A DNA stretch of 64,000 nucleotides, from NCBI GenBank assembly GCA_045603585.1, contig JAZUMK010000002.1, forward strand, positions 1 through 64,000. Direction: 5' to 3'. This document shows, one piece after another, positions 53,092-61,549 of the stretch; the stretch's first letter is position 1, and every line of letters starts with the position of its first letter. Under the pieces are notes generated by a model. That model was not told the origin of the DNA, made no database searches, and saw only the letters and a list, made by a program, of their open reading frames with translations. The stretch comes from SFEL01 sp045603585. GTDB lineage: Bacteria > Bacillota > Clostridia > Christensenellales > CAG-138. A program made the translations under genes and the position numbers.

Positions 53092-53100
53092 AGCGTGACA

Positions 53101-53132
53101 AGCCCTCCCTTAAATTGTTATGAGGGAGGGCT
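53101..53132 (-). promoter_or_regulatory. Hairpin covering the spoIIP ribosome site
   Basis: On the minus strand, AGCCCTCCCT and AGGGAGGGCT pair over 10 bp with a 12-base loop. The second arm holds AGGGAGG, the only purine-rich ribosome site before the spoIIP ATG at 53091. It could limit translation, or work as an attenuator between gpr and spoIIP. Confidence 0.55.
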
Positions 53133-53142
53133 GTGCGGTATG

Positions 53143-54066
53143 CTATGCGGTAAGCATTCGTATGTGTTCGTAATCCGCATCAAACAGGGCGAGGTTTATG
53201 GCGTCACCGATTATGCGGGACATATCCTCCACGATGGCATCTATATCCTTGGGGGTGACTACCATCGGGCCGAGATTTTCGCTTATTACCTCTGCCGCAA
53301 GGCCGCGGAGCTTTTGCTCATCGCCGTGAAGGCCGGTTTTATCCGCAATGAGGGAAATCACCTCCTGAGAGATGGTGGCGGCATGCACTACCATAGGCAC
53401 GCCGATGGCTATAACGGGCACGCCGAAAACTTCTTCGGTAAGGCCCTTTCGGGTATTGCCCACGCCGCTGCCGGGGCTTATACCGGTATCGGTAAGCTGT
53501 ATTGTGGTGCTGATGCGGGCAGCGCGGCGGGAAGCGAGAGCATCCACCGCAATTATCAGGTCGGGCTTTATGTGTTCCGCAATGCCCCGGATTACCTCCA
53601 TGGTTTCTACGCCTGTGGAGCCGAGTACGCCGGGAGCAACCGAGCATACCGAGCGAACAGGCCCCGGCAGGGCTTCCGGCATGTATTCGTTTATGTGGCG
53701 GGTAACGAATACCTTTTCCGCAGTTCTTGGGCCAAGGGAATCCGGTGTGATCGCCCTGTTGCCAAGACCCACCACCAGCACAGTTGCCTTATCGGGAAGA
53801 TAGCCTGATATGTGCATTATTTCTTGGGAAAGGGCTTTGCTGATTTCCTCAAACAGAGGGAGGTGCCTGTTGGCAAGGGCGGGGGAGTCCAGCGTTACAT
53901 ACAGGCCCATGGGCTTGTCCAGTTTGGCTGCAGCCTGATGGGTTTCTATCTTTATGCGGGATACGGAATAATCCTGCTTTTCCTCCGTATGCTCTGTAAC
54001 GCCCCGAATATCGGGATTAAGCTCCCGGGATTCCATTGCAAGGTCGGTATATATGCTGTTTGACAT
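53143..54066 (-). CDS. gpr: GPR endopeptidase (germination protease)
   Basis: The 307-residue product is the spore protease that degrades small acid-soluble proteins at germination. It shows YTDLAMESRE at the N-terminus, VLVVGLGNRAITPDSLGP, PGVLGSTGVETMEVI, VDALASR and SPGSGVGNTRKGL. I choose ATG 54066, with TAGGAG upstream; longer frames add unrelated residues. Its neighbours rpsT (divergent) and spoIIP give the same order as in Bacillus. Confidence 0.95.
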   Translation of the reverse strand: MSNSIYTDLAMESRELNPDIRGVTEHTEEKQDYSVSRIKIETHQAAAKLDKPMGLYVTLDSPALANRHLPLFEEISKALSQEIMHISGYLPDKATVLVVGLGNRAITPDSLGPRTAEKVFVTRHINEYMPEALPGPVRSVCSVAPGVLGSTGVETMEVIRGIAEHIKPDLIIAVDALASRRAARISTTIQLTDTGISPGSGVGNTRKGLTEEVFGVPVIAIGVPMVVHAATISQEVISLIADKTGLHGDEQKLRGLAAEVISENLGPMVVTPKDIDAIVEDMSRIIGDAINLALFDADYEHIRMLTA

Positions 54067-54098
54067 GGTTTTTTCAGCTCCTAAAAATAATATACTTG

Positions 54099-54129
54099 TA
54101 TTATGGCGTAAAAGCCGATACAATATTTT
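54099..54129 (-). promoter_or_regulatory. Candidate sigma-G promoter of gpr
   Basis: On the minus strand AAAATA (complement of 54124-54129) and CATAATA (complement of 54099-54105), 18 bases apart, match the sigma-G -10 well (CATACTA) and the -35 partly. gpr is a sigma-G gene in Bacillus. Confidence 0.35.
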
Positions 54130-54160
54130 GCGGAAAAACACCGAAACAGAAAAAATGGGC

Positions 54161-54189
54161 TTGCATTGGGCAGGTTCATATGATATAAT
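54161..54189 (+). promoter_or_regulatory. Promoter of rpsT
   Basis: TTGCAT (54161-54166) and TATAAT (54184-54189) are 17 bases apart, with TGA before the -10, 40 bases before rpsT. Confidence 0.75.
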
Positions 54190-54228
54190 GCATTCTGTTC
54201 GAGTAAAAAACACAGGGGGTGAATTGTT

Positions 54229-54489
54229 TTGGCTAACCATAAGTCCGCTTTGAAGCGCGTAGGCGTCAGCGAGAAGAAGAATCTTCGCAACCGCATGATC
54301 ACTTCTCAGGTTAAGACTGCTGTTAAGAGCTTTGATAAGGCTCTGGCTTCCGATGACAAGGCCGCTATTGATAGCGCCTATGTTAACGCTGTAAGCACCG
54401 TCGATAAGGCAGCCGGTAAGGGCGTTATCCATAAGAACGCTGCTGATCGCAAAAAGGCTCAGTTGGCAATAAAGCTGGCGGCAAAATAA
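54229..54489 (+). CDS. rpsT: Ribosomal protein bS20
   Basis: The 86-residue product is S20 of the 30S subunit: ANHKSALKRVGVSEKKNLRNRMITSQVKTAVKSF at the start and GVIHKNAADRKKAQLA at the end. The start is a TTG (54229), after the strong GGGGGTGA. The position opposite gpr is conserved. Confidence 0.97.
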   Translation: MANHKSALKRVGVSEKKNLRNRMITSQVKTAVKSFDKALASDDKAAIDSAYVNAVSTVDKAAGKGVIHKNAADRKKAQLAIKLAAK

Positions 54490-54527
54490 AGCCAAAAGAA
54501 TTGCCCGTTTAATAGACGCGTTAAAGG

Positions 54528-54549
54528 CCAACCAACAGGTTGGTTTTTT
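54528..54549 (+). terminator. Terminator of rpsT
   Basis: CCAACC (54528-54533), AACA loop and GGTTGG (54538-54543), followed by a T-run. Confidence 0.85.
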
Positions 54550-54574
54550 CGTGCGAAAGGGAGGAGTTTCCTTT

Positions 54575-55468
54575 ATGAAGAACAAAGGCGTTTACTATGC
54601 GCTGGGCGCAGGCATAAGCTGGGGCGTAAGCCTTGGTATTTTTGCCAGATATATGACCGCTTTCGGCTTTACTGCAATGCAGATATCCGCAGTGCGTACC
54701 ACTATCAGCGCCATAACCTTTTTAGTGCTTGCCCTTATAACAGACCGAGGCGCTTTCAAGCTTCATCTGAAGGACAGCTGGATATTCCTCTGTTCCGGCT
54801 TTATCAGCGTAACGCTGTTTTGCTGGTGCTATTTCACCGCTACGCAGAACTGCTCTTTGGCGGTGGCGGGCATATTGCAGTACACCGCCCCAATATGGGT
54901 GGTGGTACTGTCGGCTATCGTATTTAAAGAGCGCATCACAAAGGTTAAATTCTGGGCAATGGTGGTTGCCATTGCGGGCAGCGTGCTGGTCAGCGGAATA
55001 ACCGAGGGCGTGGGCAGCGTTTCCGCATACGGCATATTCGCCGGCGTACTGTCCGGCTTTGTATATGGCCTGTACACCATATTTACCCGCTTTGCGGTGC
55101 CCAAGTACCGTGCCATGACAATAAACGTTTATACCTTTATTGTGGCATCTGTATCTTCCCTGCTGATGGCAGGCCCTGTAAAAACAGTTTCCGCGGTATG
55201 CACTCCCGAGGTTCTGCCTGTGGCAATAATCGGCGGCATAATGTGCGCTGCAGTGCCCTATTACCTTTATAATAAGGGCATGGAAACTTTGGACAACGGA
55301 AAGGCCAGCATACTGGCTACCATAGAGCCCGTGCTTGCGGTAATGGTATCCGTGTTCATCTTCAAGGAGCCCCTCAGTCTTGCCGCATTTATCGGCATAG
55401 TGATGATACTGGGCGCAGTACTGTCCATCGCGCTGTACAAGGAAAAGTCCATCGCTCAGGAAAAATAA
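54575..55468 (+). CDS. DMT superfamily transporter (EamA)
   Basis: The 297-residue product has about ten hydrophobic helices in two EamA repeats (GAGISWGVSLGIFARYM; ILQYTAPIWVVVLSAIVFKE; SAYGIFAGVLSGFVYGLYTIF; ILATIEPVLAVMVSVFIFKEPL). It probably exports or imports a small metabolite or amino acid. ATG 54575 follows GGAGG; the upstream GTG at 54551 is unlikely. It has no operon partner. Confidence 0.92.
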   Translation: MKNKGVYYALGAGISWGVSLGIFARYMTAFGFTAMQISAVRTTISAITFLVLALITDRGAFKLHLKDSWIFLCSGFISVTLFCWCYFTATQNCSLAVAGILQYTAPIWVVVLSAIVFKERITKVKFWAMVVAIAGSVLVSGITEGVGSVSAYGIFAGVLSGFVYGLYTIFTRFAVPKYRAMTINVYTFIVASVSSLLMAGPVKTVSAVCTPEVLPVAIIGGIMCAAVPYYLYNKGMETLDNGKASILATIEPVLAVMVSVFIFKEPLSLAAFIGIVMILGAVLSIALYKEKSIAQEK

Positions 55469-55482
55469 ATACATACAAAAAC

Positions 55483-55509
55483 AAAGTCCGAAGCAATTCG
55501 GACTTTTTT
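55483..55509 (+). terminator. Terminator of the DMT transporter gene
   Basis: AAAGTCCGAA (55483-55492), GCAA loop and TTCGGACTTT (55497-55506), then a T-run. Confidence 0.9.
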
Positions 55510-55628
55510 GTGAAATGAGGGAAAAAAGAAAAAATCTTTAAAGGAATTTGCCCTTTTGCGAAGAAAAACACAAGGTAAGGGAATTTTACTCTTTGAGTAT
55601 ATCAAAGCCCTTTAAGGAGGCTTTTATC

Positions 55629-56651
55629 ATGATAAGCAGCAAAACATTCAGACAGCATGTGGAAGAAAGCGAGCGTACGGTTCTTTCGCCTTATGCGGCA
55701 TTTTCTGCAGATACAAAGGGCAGGGAGCGGCCCCTTGAGCCCTGTCCTGTCCGTACCGAATACATCAGGGACAGGGATAAAATAATACACTGCAAATCCT
55801 TCCGCAGGCTCAAGCATAAAACTCAGGTTTTCCTTTCTCCCATAGGGGACCATTACCGCACCCGCCTTACCCATACCCTTGAGGTGAGCCAGATTGCCCG
55901 AACCATAGCAAGGGGTTTGCGCCTCAATGAGGATCTTACCGAGGCTATTGCGCTGGGCCATGACTTGGGACATACTCCCTTTGGCCATGCAGGTGAAGCG
56001 GTGCTGGATGAGATACTCAAGGATGAAGGGGGATTTGAGCACAACGAGCAGAGCATCCGTGTGGTGGAAAAGCTGGAAAATGACGGCAGGGGCCTGAACC
56101 TTACCCTTGAGGTGCGGGACGGCATACGGCATCACAAAAAGAACGGCACTCCCATGACTCTGGAAGGGTATGTGGTAAGCTATGCAGACCGCATTGCCTA
56201 CATAAATCACGACATAGACGACGCGATACGCGCAGGCATACTTTCCACGGATGACCTTCCCGAAAGCTGCCTTGATGTGCTGGGGCGCAGCCACGGCGAA
56301 AGGATAAATACGCTTATTCTGGACCTGCTGGAGCATAGCTTTATGCAGCCCCGCATTGCCATGAGCGAGGATGTTATGGCACAATTCAACGTCCTCAGGG
56401 ATTTCATGTTTGAAAACGTGTATCTCAATGGGCGGGCAAAGGGCGAGGAAGACAAGGGCAAGCATCTTGTGGAGCAGCTGTTTGGCTACTACCTCAATCA
56501 TGTGGAACTATTGCCTCCGGAATTTCTTATGAACCTTGAAGCGGATGGCGCAAAGCGGGTTGTTGCGGATTACATCGCCTGTATGACGGACACCTATGCC
56601 ATATCTCAATTTGAAAAGCTGTTTGTGCCAAGGGAATGGAGCAACCTGTAA
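55629..56651 (+). CDS. dgt: Deoxyguanosinetriphosphate triphosphohydrolase
   Basis: The 340-residue product is an HD-domain dNTPase. It has RTRLTHTLEVSQIARTIARGL, the HD pair in ALGHDLGHTPFGHAGE, and FEHNEQSIRVVEKLE. It hydrolyses dGTP or other dNTPs to nucleoside and triphosphate. I start at ATG 55629, after AAGGAGG. It lies 71 bases upstream of dnaG, the usual Firmicutes order dgt-dnaG-rpoD. Confidence 0.95.
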   Translation: MISSKTFRQHVEESERTVLSPYAAFSADTKGRERPLEPCPVRTEYIRDRDKIIHCKSFRRLKHKTQVFLSPIGDHYRTRLTHTLEVSQIARTIARGLRLNEDLTEAIALGHDLGHTPFGHAGEAVLDEILKDEGGFEHNEQSIRVVEKLENDGRGLNLTLEVRDGIRHHKKNGTPMTLEGYVVSYADRIAYINHDIDDAIRAGILSTDDLPESCLDVLGRSHGERINTLILDLLEHSFMQPRIAMSEDVMAQFNVLRDFMFENVYLNGRAKGEEDKGKHLVEQLFGYYLNHVELLPPEFLMNLEADGAKRVVADYIACMTDTYAISQFEKLFVPREWSNL

Positions 56652-56722
56652 AAATAAAAAAAGGAGTTTTGCGATTTTTGTCGAATAAGATAAATTGTGC
56701 GTAAAAAAGAAAGGGGGAGGCC

Positions 56723-58483
56723 ATGGCAAGATTTCCTGATTCATGGATGAGCGAGCTGCTGAGCAAAAGCGATATTGCGTCCATAGCCTCCGAATATACC
56801 CTTCTTAAGCCCAAGGGAAAGCGGCTTTGGGGCTGCTGCCCCTTTCACAGCGAAAAAACTCCGTCCTTTTCCGTATCCACGGATACTCAGCTGTATTATT
56901 GCTTTGGCTGCCATGCAGGCGGCAGCGTGGTGCAGTTCGTTATGGAAATGGAAAAGCTCAGCTATATCGGTGCCATAAAATATCTTGCTCAAAGGGTGGG
57001 TATGGAACTGCCCGATGAGGTGGATGACGATAAGCTCCGCAAGGAGCGGGCGGTAAAGGAGCGGCTGTATGCCGCCTGCAAAACCGCCGCGATATTTTAC
57101 CACGAAAAGCTCATGTCTCCCGAGGGCAAAACCGCCCAGCAATACCTTGCAAAGCGTGGAATAGACGGCGCCATTGCCACAAAATTCGGCCTTGGCTATG
57201 CGCCTCCCGGATGGGACAACCTGCTCAAATACATGAAAGCTCAGGGCTTCACTGAAAAAGAGCTTGTTTCCGCCGGCCTTGCAGTGCAGAGCGGCAAGGG
57301 GGACAGATGCTATGACGCCTATCGTGACAGAGTTATTTTCCCAATAATCAACACCTACAAGCGGGTACTGGGCTTCGGCGCCCGTACCATGGGAGATGAC
57401 ACCCCCAAATACCTTAATACCGGCGACACCCCGATATTCAACAAGCGCAACAACCTATATGCCATAAATCTGCAAAAGGGCGAGCATAATGCAGACCTTA
57501 TAATGGTAGAGGGCTATATGGATGTTATCAGCCTGTACAAGGCGGGAGTAAAGAACGCGGTTGCCAGCCTTGGCACCGCCCTTACTCAGCAGCAGGCAAG
57601 GCTTATAAAGCGCTTTGTGCCGCGGGTATACATCAGCTACGACGGCGATTCCGCAGGGCAGAATGCCACCCTTCGCGGCCTTGATATCCTTGCAAAAGAG
57701 GGTCTTGAGGTGAGGGTTATAGTGATTCCAAACGGCATGGATCCCGATGATTACGCCAGAAAGTTCGGCGGGGAAGAATACCTTTCCCTTAAGGACAAGG
57801 CCATCACGCTCAATGCCTTCAAGCTGGACAGCCTTATGTATGGGCTGGATCTTAACACGGCGGACGGCCGGGAGGAATACGCCAAAAAGGCATGCGCCCT
57901 TCTTTCTGAGCTGCAGCCTGTTGAGCAGGAGCGATACATTCCTGCCGTAGCCCGCAGGACAGGCCTTTCTGCGGATACCATAAAGCGCCAATGCGGTCTT
58001 ACCCCCGGTGTGGAAGGGAATATCATTGGCAATAATCGGAATACTAAGCAGAAATCAAGGGAAATATCTCAGGGACCCAATAAAGCCGAGATATCCCTGC
58101 TCAGCTGCATGATAAACTCGCCGGATGCGTTGCTGTATGCCATGAACAAAATGGCGGAATACGGCATTGGGTTTTCCTCAGAGGGGCTGGATGAGTTCGC
58201 GGCGGAGCTGCTGGCATTTAACGCCGCAGGAGAAAAGCCCAACATTCCCGTAATGCTTTCCGCATTGCCGTCAGAGGCGGCGGAAGCTGTAAGCGCGGCG
58301 CTGGGGATGGATGAGCAGCTGATAGACCCTGAGGCCACAGCAGAGGACTGCATAAGGATCATCGCAAGAACTCAGCTGGATCAGCAAATCACCGAGTTGG
58401 CCGCACAAATGGAACAGAATGGCGACAGCCGGGTAAGAAACGAATATATGAGGCTTGTAAAAATGCGGGCTTCATTAAAATAA
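56723..58483 (+). CDS. dnaG: DNA primase
   Basis: The 586-residue product is DnaG, with the CHC2-type zinc motif CCPFHSEKTPSFSV...YYCFGCHAGG (about 35-65), the TOPRIM domain (VEGYMDVISLYKAGVKNAVASLGTAL, YISYDGDSAGQNA) and a C-terminal helicase-binding region. It makes RNA primers for replication. The ATG follows GGGGGAGG. rpoD follows after 40 bases. Confidence 0.98.
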   Translation: MARFPDSWMSELLSKSDIASIASEYTLLKPKGKRLWGCCPFHSEKTPSFSVSTDTQLYYCFGCHAGGSVVQFVMEMEKLSYIGAIKYLAQRVGMELPDEVDDDKLRKERAVKERLYAACKTAAIFYHEKLMSPEGKTAQQYLAKRGIDGAIATKFGLGYAPPGWDNLLKYMKAQGFTEKELVSAGLAVQSGKGDRCYDAYRDRVIFPIINTYKRVLGFGARTMGDDTPKYLNTGDTPIFNKRNNLYAINLQKGEHNADLIMVEGYMDVISLYKAGVKNAVASLGTALTQQQARLIKRFVPRVYISYDGDSAGQNATLRGLDILAKEGLEVRVIVIPNGMDPDDYARKFGGEEYLSLKDKAITLNAFKLDSLMYGLDLNTADGREEYAKKACALLSELQPVEQERYIPAVARRTGLSADTIKRQCGLTPGVEGNIIGNNRNTKQKSREISQGPNKAEISLLSCMINSPDALLYAMNKMAEYGIGFSSEGLDEFAAELLAFNAAGEKPNIPVMLSALPSEAAEAVSAALGMDEQLIDPEATAEDCIRIIARTQLDQQITELAAQMEQNGDSRVRNEYMRLVKMRASLK

Positions 58484-58523
58484 ACGTAACACAACTTAAA
58501 TAAATCAAAAGGAGAAACTGGTT

Positions 58524-59606
58524 TTGGAGAACAAGGACCCTAAGAAGAGCCAGAATAAGATCGAGGAGCTTATAGAGCTGGGCAAAAGCAAAGGCGTGCT
58601 CACCTATAAGGAAGTAATGGACACTCTGGAAGAGCTGGAGCTGGATTCCGAGCAGATCGAAAAGATCTACGACCGCTTTGAGGCATTCAATATCGACGTT
58701 GTGGAAGAGACGGATGCGGCGGATGTGGCTGAGGATATCGCCGAGCTGGAAAGCGACCTTGGCGGTGCAGACGGCGTTGCCATCGATGACCCTGTCCGTA
58801 TGTACCTTAAGGAAATCGGCAAGGTCCCCCTGCTCAGCGCCGCCGAGGAAATCGAAATTGCCAAGCGCATGGCAGAGGGAGATCAGGAGGCAAAGCGTCA
58901 GCTGGCAGAAGCAAACCTTCGTCTGGTGGTTTCCGTTGCAAAGCGCTATGTTGGCCGCGGCATGCTGTTCCTGGATCTGATCCAGGAGGGCAATCTGGGC
59001 CTTATCAAGGCGGTGGAAAAGTTTGACTATCAGAAGGGCTACAAGTTCTCCACCTATGCTACCTGGTGGATCCGTCAGGCTATAACCCGCGCCATTGCGG
59101 ATCAGGCCCGTACCATCCGCATCCCTGTTCACATGGTGGAAACCATCAATAAGCTTATCCGCGTAAACCGTCAGCTCCTGCAGGAGTATGGCCGTGAGCC
59201 CCGCCCCGATGAGATCGCCCGCGAAATGGGCATCAGCGAGGACAAGGTGCGCGAGATAATCAAGGTTGCACAGGAGCCCGTATCCCTTGAAACTCCCATC
59301 GGCGGGGAAGAGGACAGCCACCTTGGCGATTTTATTCCCGATGACGATGCTCCCGCCCCTGCTGAGGTTGCCGCTTTTACTCTGCTTAAAGAGCAGCTGA
59401 TGGAGGTGCTGGATACTCTCACCCCCCGCGAGGAAAAGGTACTGCGCCTGCGCTTTGGTCTGGATGACGGCAAGGCCCGCACCCTTGAAGAAGTTGGCCG
59501 CGAGTTCAATGTTACCCGCGAGCGTATCCGCCAGATAGAGGCAAAGGCTCTGCGCAAGCTCCGCCATCCTTCCCGCAGCAAGAAGCTGAAGGATTTCCTT
59601 GAGTGA
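58524..59606 (+). CDS. rpoD: Primary sigma factor (sigma-70/SigA)
   Basis: The 360-residue product is the main sigma factor: region 1.1, region 1.2 (DDPVRMYLKEIG), region 2 (RLVVSVAKRYVGRGMLFLDLIQEGNLGLIKAVEKFDYQKGYKFSTYATWWIRQ), region 3 and region 4 (TLEEVGREFNVTRERIRQIEAKALRKLRHP). The start is TTG 58524 after AAAGGAG. It reads the many TTGaca/TATAAT promoters in this window. Confidence 0.98.
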   Translation: MENKDPKKSQNKIEELIELGKSKGVLTYKEVMDTLEELELDSEQIEKIYDRFEAFNIDVVEETDAADVAEDIAELESDLGGADGVAIDDPVRMYLKEIGKVPLLSAAEEIEIAKRMAEGDQEAKRQLAEANLRLVVSVAKRYVGRGMLFLDLIQEGNLGLIKAVEKFDYQKGYKFSTYATWWIRQAITRAIADQARTIRIPVHMVETINKLIRVNRQLLQEYGREPRPDEIAREMGISEDKVREIIKVAQEPVSLETPIGGEEDSHLGDFIPDDDAPAPAEVAAFTLLKEQLMEVLDTLTPREEKVLRLRFGLDDGKARTLEEVGREFNVTRERIRQIEAKALRKLRHPSRSKKLKDFLE

Positions 59607-59658
59607 TCCCTGATTTATAAAAATACCCCCGAACGTTATTTTAATTTAGGAGGAAACA

Positions 59659-60660
59659 ATGAAAAAGAATATTTTGACCGTTATGCTTCTTATCGTTGCC
59701 CTGCTGACAGTTGGCTGCTCTGCCAGTGAGCCTGCCGCAGAACCCGCTCCCGAAGCAGTTGTGGAAGAAGCCGCAGAAGAAGTTGTGGAAGAGGCTGCTC
59801 CCGAATATACCCTCCCCGAAAACAGCATGGGCCTGACCAACGCCACCGTTGCTGATATCAAGGGCCTTGTTGACAGTGCCGAAGCCTTCTATCTTTATGT
59901 TGATGGCGGCGATGCCGTTCCCTATGATTATGCCGCTCTTGAGGAGGGCGTAGCCACTCTGCTGAAGGATTATGAGTTCCCCGAGGAATTCTACTACGTT
60001 GACGCAAGCATTCTCCCCGAGGAGGAATTCGCAGTGCTGAAGGATGCTTTGGCAGTGGAGGAAGCTCAGGTGGCAGAGGGTGTAAGCACCTTTGCAGGCC
60101 TTTATGCCTTTGAAAACGGCACCGTAAAGAACAGCCGCTATGACTTTGTTCCCAGCGAGGAAAACACCAACATCTCCGGCAAGGTCGTAAACTTTGTGTT
60201 CGAAAGCGATCTGTTTACCAACGATCATGGCTGGGAACTGGTAACCTATGAGCAGTTGCTTGAAAAGCGCGCTTCCGGCGAGAAGTTCATGGTCTATGTT
60301 GGCCGTGATACCTGCCCCTACTGCATGCCCTTTGCAAAGTGCCTTGTATCTGCATTTGAAACCAGCCCCGCAAACGTTCCCGTTTACTATTTCTATACCC
60401 AGTCCTTCAAGACCGCCATCAACAACGCCGTTGAGGGCGCACAGGAAGAATGGGATGCCGTTAAGGCAGAGATCGGCTTTGAGTTCACTCCCTCCCTGCT
60501 GGTATTTGACGGCGGCGAGCAGGTGCTTGCATGCGATATCAGCCTGGGTTCCGAGTACTTTGATATGAGCGACAGCGAAAAGGAAGCCAAGCGCAATGAT
60601 ATCGCTTCCGAACTGGAACTGTGGCTCCTTGAGTACGGTCTCACCGGCGAAATAGCATAA
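59659..60660 (+). CDS. Lipoprotein with thioredoxin-like CPYC domain
   Basis: The 333-residue product has a signal peptide with lipobox LTVGC (cysteine 20), a Glu/Ala/Pro-rich linker, a middle region (about 65-170) and a C-terminal thioredoxin-fold domain with RDTCPYCMPFAKCL. The CPYC motif is that of glutaredoxin-like or DsbA-like redox proteins. It would work on the outer side of the membrane, perhaps with other disulfide proteins. AGGAGG precedes the ATG. Codon bias suggests good expression. Confidence 0.85.
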   Translation: MKKNILTVMLLIVALLTVGCSASEPAAEPAPEAVVEEAAEEVVEEAAPEYTLPENSMGLTNATVADIKGLVDSAEAFYLYVDGGDAVPYDYAALEEGVATLLKDYEFPEEFYYVDASILPEEEFAVLKDALAVEEAQVAEGVSTFAGLYAFENGTVKNSRYDFVPSEENTNISGKVVNFVFESDLFTNDHGWELVTYEQLLEKRASGEKFMVYVGRDTCPYCMPFAKCLVSAFETSPANVPVYYFYTQSFKTAINNAVEGAQEEWDAVKAEIGFEFTPSLLVFDGGEQVLACDISLGSEYFDMSDSEKEAKRNDIASELELWLLEYGLTGEIA

Positions 60661-60681
60661 GTAAAAAAACTTTATACAAAT

Positions 60682-60712
60682 AATAAAAGCCGCAGCATTG
60701 CGGCTTTTATTA
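60682..60712. terminator. Bidirectional terminator after the thioredoxin-like gene
   Basis: ATAAAAGCCGCA and TGCGGCTTTTAT pair around a GCAT loop, with A- and T-runs on both sides. Confidence 0.9.
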
Positions 60713-60717
60713 TTGCC

Positions 60718-60996
60718 TTATTGCAGCTGGTTCAGCACAGACTGGAGCCGCTGCTGCTGCTGTGGCGTGAGCATGGGGGCTATACGCCCGGCCACAGAAG
60801 CAAGGGCAGCAGGGTCTATAAGGCCGCTCTGCTTTGCGGCGGCAAGCTCCCGCATCAGCTCATCTTCGGATTTGCCGGCGTATTTATCCACCACGTTTTG
60901 AACATTGCCAAGCATATTGGGATCCATTTGCCGGGCGGCTTTTTTTACTTCGTTTATATCCGGCATGGGTTTATCGGTGCGCAGTGTTCGCTTCAT
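60718..60996 (-). CDS. Small helical glutamine-rich protein, unknown
   Basis: The 92-residue product is helical and polar with no signal peptide: DINEVKKAARQMDPNMLGNVQNVVDKYAGK, then SEDELMRELAAAKQSGLIDPAALA, and an end MLTPQQQQRLQSVLNQL. I do not recognise a named family. GAGGTGATGAT precedes the ATG. It is divergent from the gene at 61111, with 114 bases between, and the two may share regulation. Confidence 0.75.
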   Translation of the reverse strand: MKRTLRTDKPMPDINEVKKAARQMDPNMLGNVQNVVDKYAGKSEDELMRELAAAKQSGLIDPAALASVAGRIAPMLTPQQQQRLQSVLNQLQ

Positions 60997-61040
60997 ATCA
61001 TCACCTCAGGGTAATAATATGCGCCGGATAAGTTAAAGGT

Positions 61041-61067
61041 TCATTATCGGGCCAATTTGCATACAAT
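61041..61067 (+). promoter_or_regulatory. Possible sporulation-type promoter for the 61111 gene
   Basis: CATACAAT (61060-61067) matches the sigma-E -10 element exactly; the -35-like TCATTAT at 61041-61047 is only partly matched and the spacing is short. Confidence 0.25.
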
Positions 61068-61110
61068 GAAGTATGGAAAACTCTATTTGGCGGAAGGGAG
61101 GACTGTCAGC

Positions 61111-61515
61111 ATGCAAAGAACCGCCCCAACATCAATACCGCAGCGGCGTCAGGAAAGCGGCTCTCCTGCATTGGTTATGGCAAGCAGGATCAGGGCAGAA
61201 CAGGGGGCTGAAAAGGCGGCGCAGTATTTGAATGCAATGGAGCCTTTCCTTGCGCCGGGGGAGCGTACGCATATTGCATATACCCTTGGGCTGCCCATTC
61301 CGCAGCAGGTGCAGCACAGCTATGCTCCGCCGCAGCAGATGCCCAATAATGGCCCTATGGGGCTTCCGGGCGGCCTGGGAGGGCTTGGCAATATTGGCAA
61401 TATAATGCAGATAATGCAGCTGATAAACGGCCTGCAGGGGATGCAGGGAGGTCAGGGAGGACCTAATCAGCTGATGCAGATGCTGGGCAGCCTTATGGGC
61501 GGCGGAACAAAATAA
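61111..61515 (+). CDS. Small Gly/Met/Gln-rich protein, unknown
   Basis: The 134-residue product has an N-terminal helical half (SPALVMASRIRAEQGAEKAAQYLNAMEPFLAPGERTHIAY), a Pro/Gln-rich stretch, and a C-terminal half of Gly, Met, Gln and Leu (PGGLGGLGNIGNIMQIMQLI...). I choose ATG 61111, ten bases after GGGAGG. No family is recognised; small low-complexity proteins of this kind are common in spore coats, but that is only a suggestion. Confidence 0.7.
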   Translation: MQRTAPTSIPQRRQESGSPALVMASRIRAEQGAEKAAQYLNAMEPFLAPGERTHIAYTLGLPIPQQVQHSYAPPQQMPNNGPMGLPGGLGGLGNIGNIMQIMQLINGLQGMQGGQGGPNQLMQMLGSLMGGGTK

Positions 61516-61541
61516 TACGGATGCATTGCGGCATCCGTATT
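61514..61541 (+). terminator. Hairpin overlapping the stop of the 61111 gene
   Basis: AATACGGATGC (61514-61524) and GCATCCGTATT (61531-61541) form a perfect 11-bp stem. No T-run follows, so termination is uncertain. Confidence 0.55.
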
Positions 61542-61549
61542 GGTTATCC

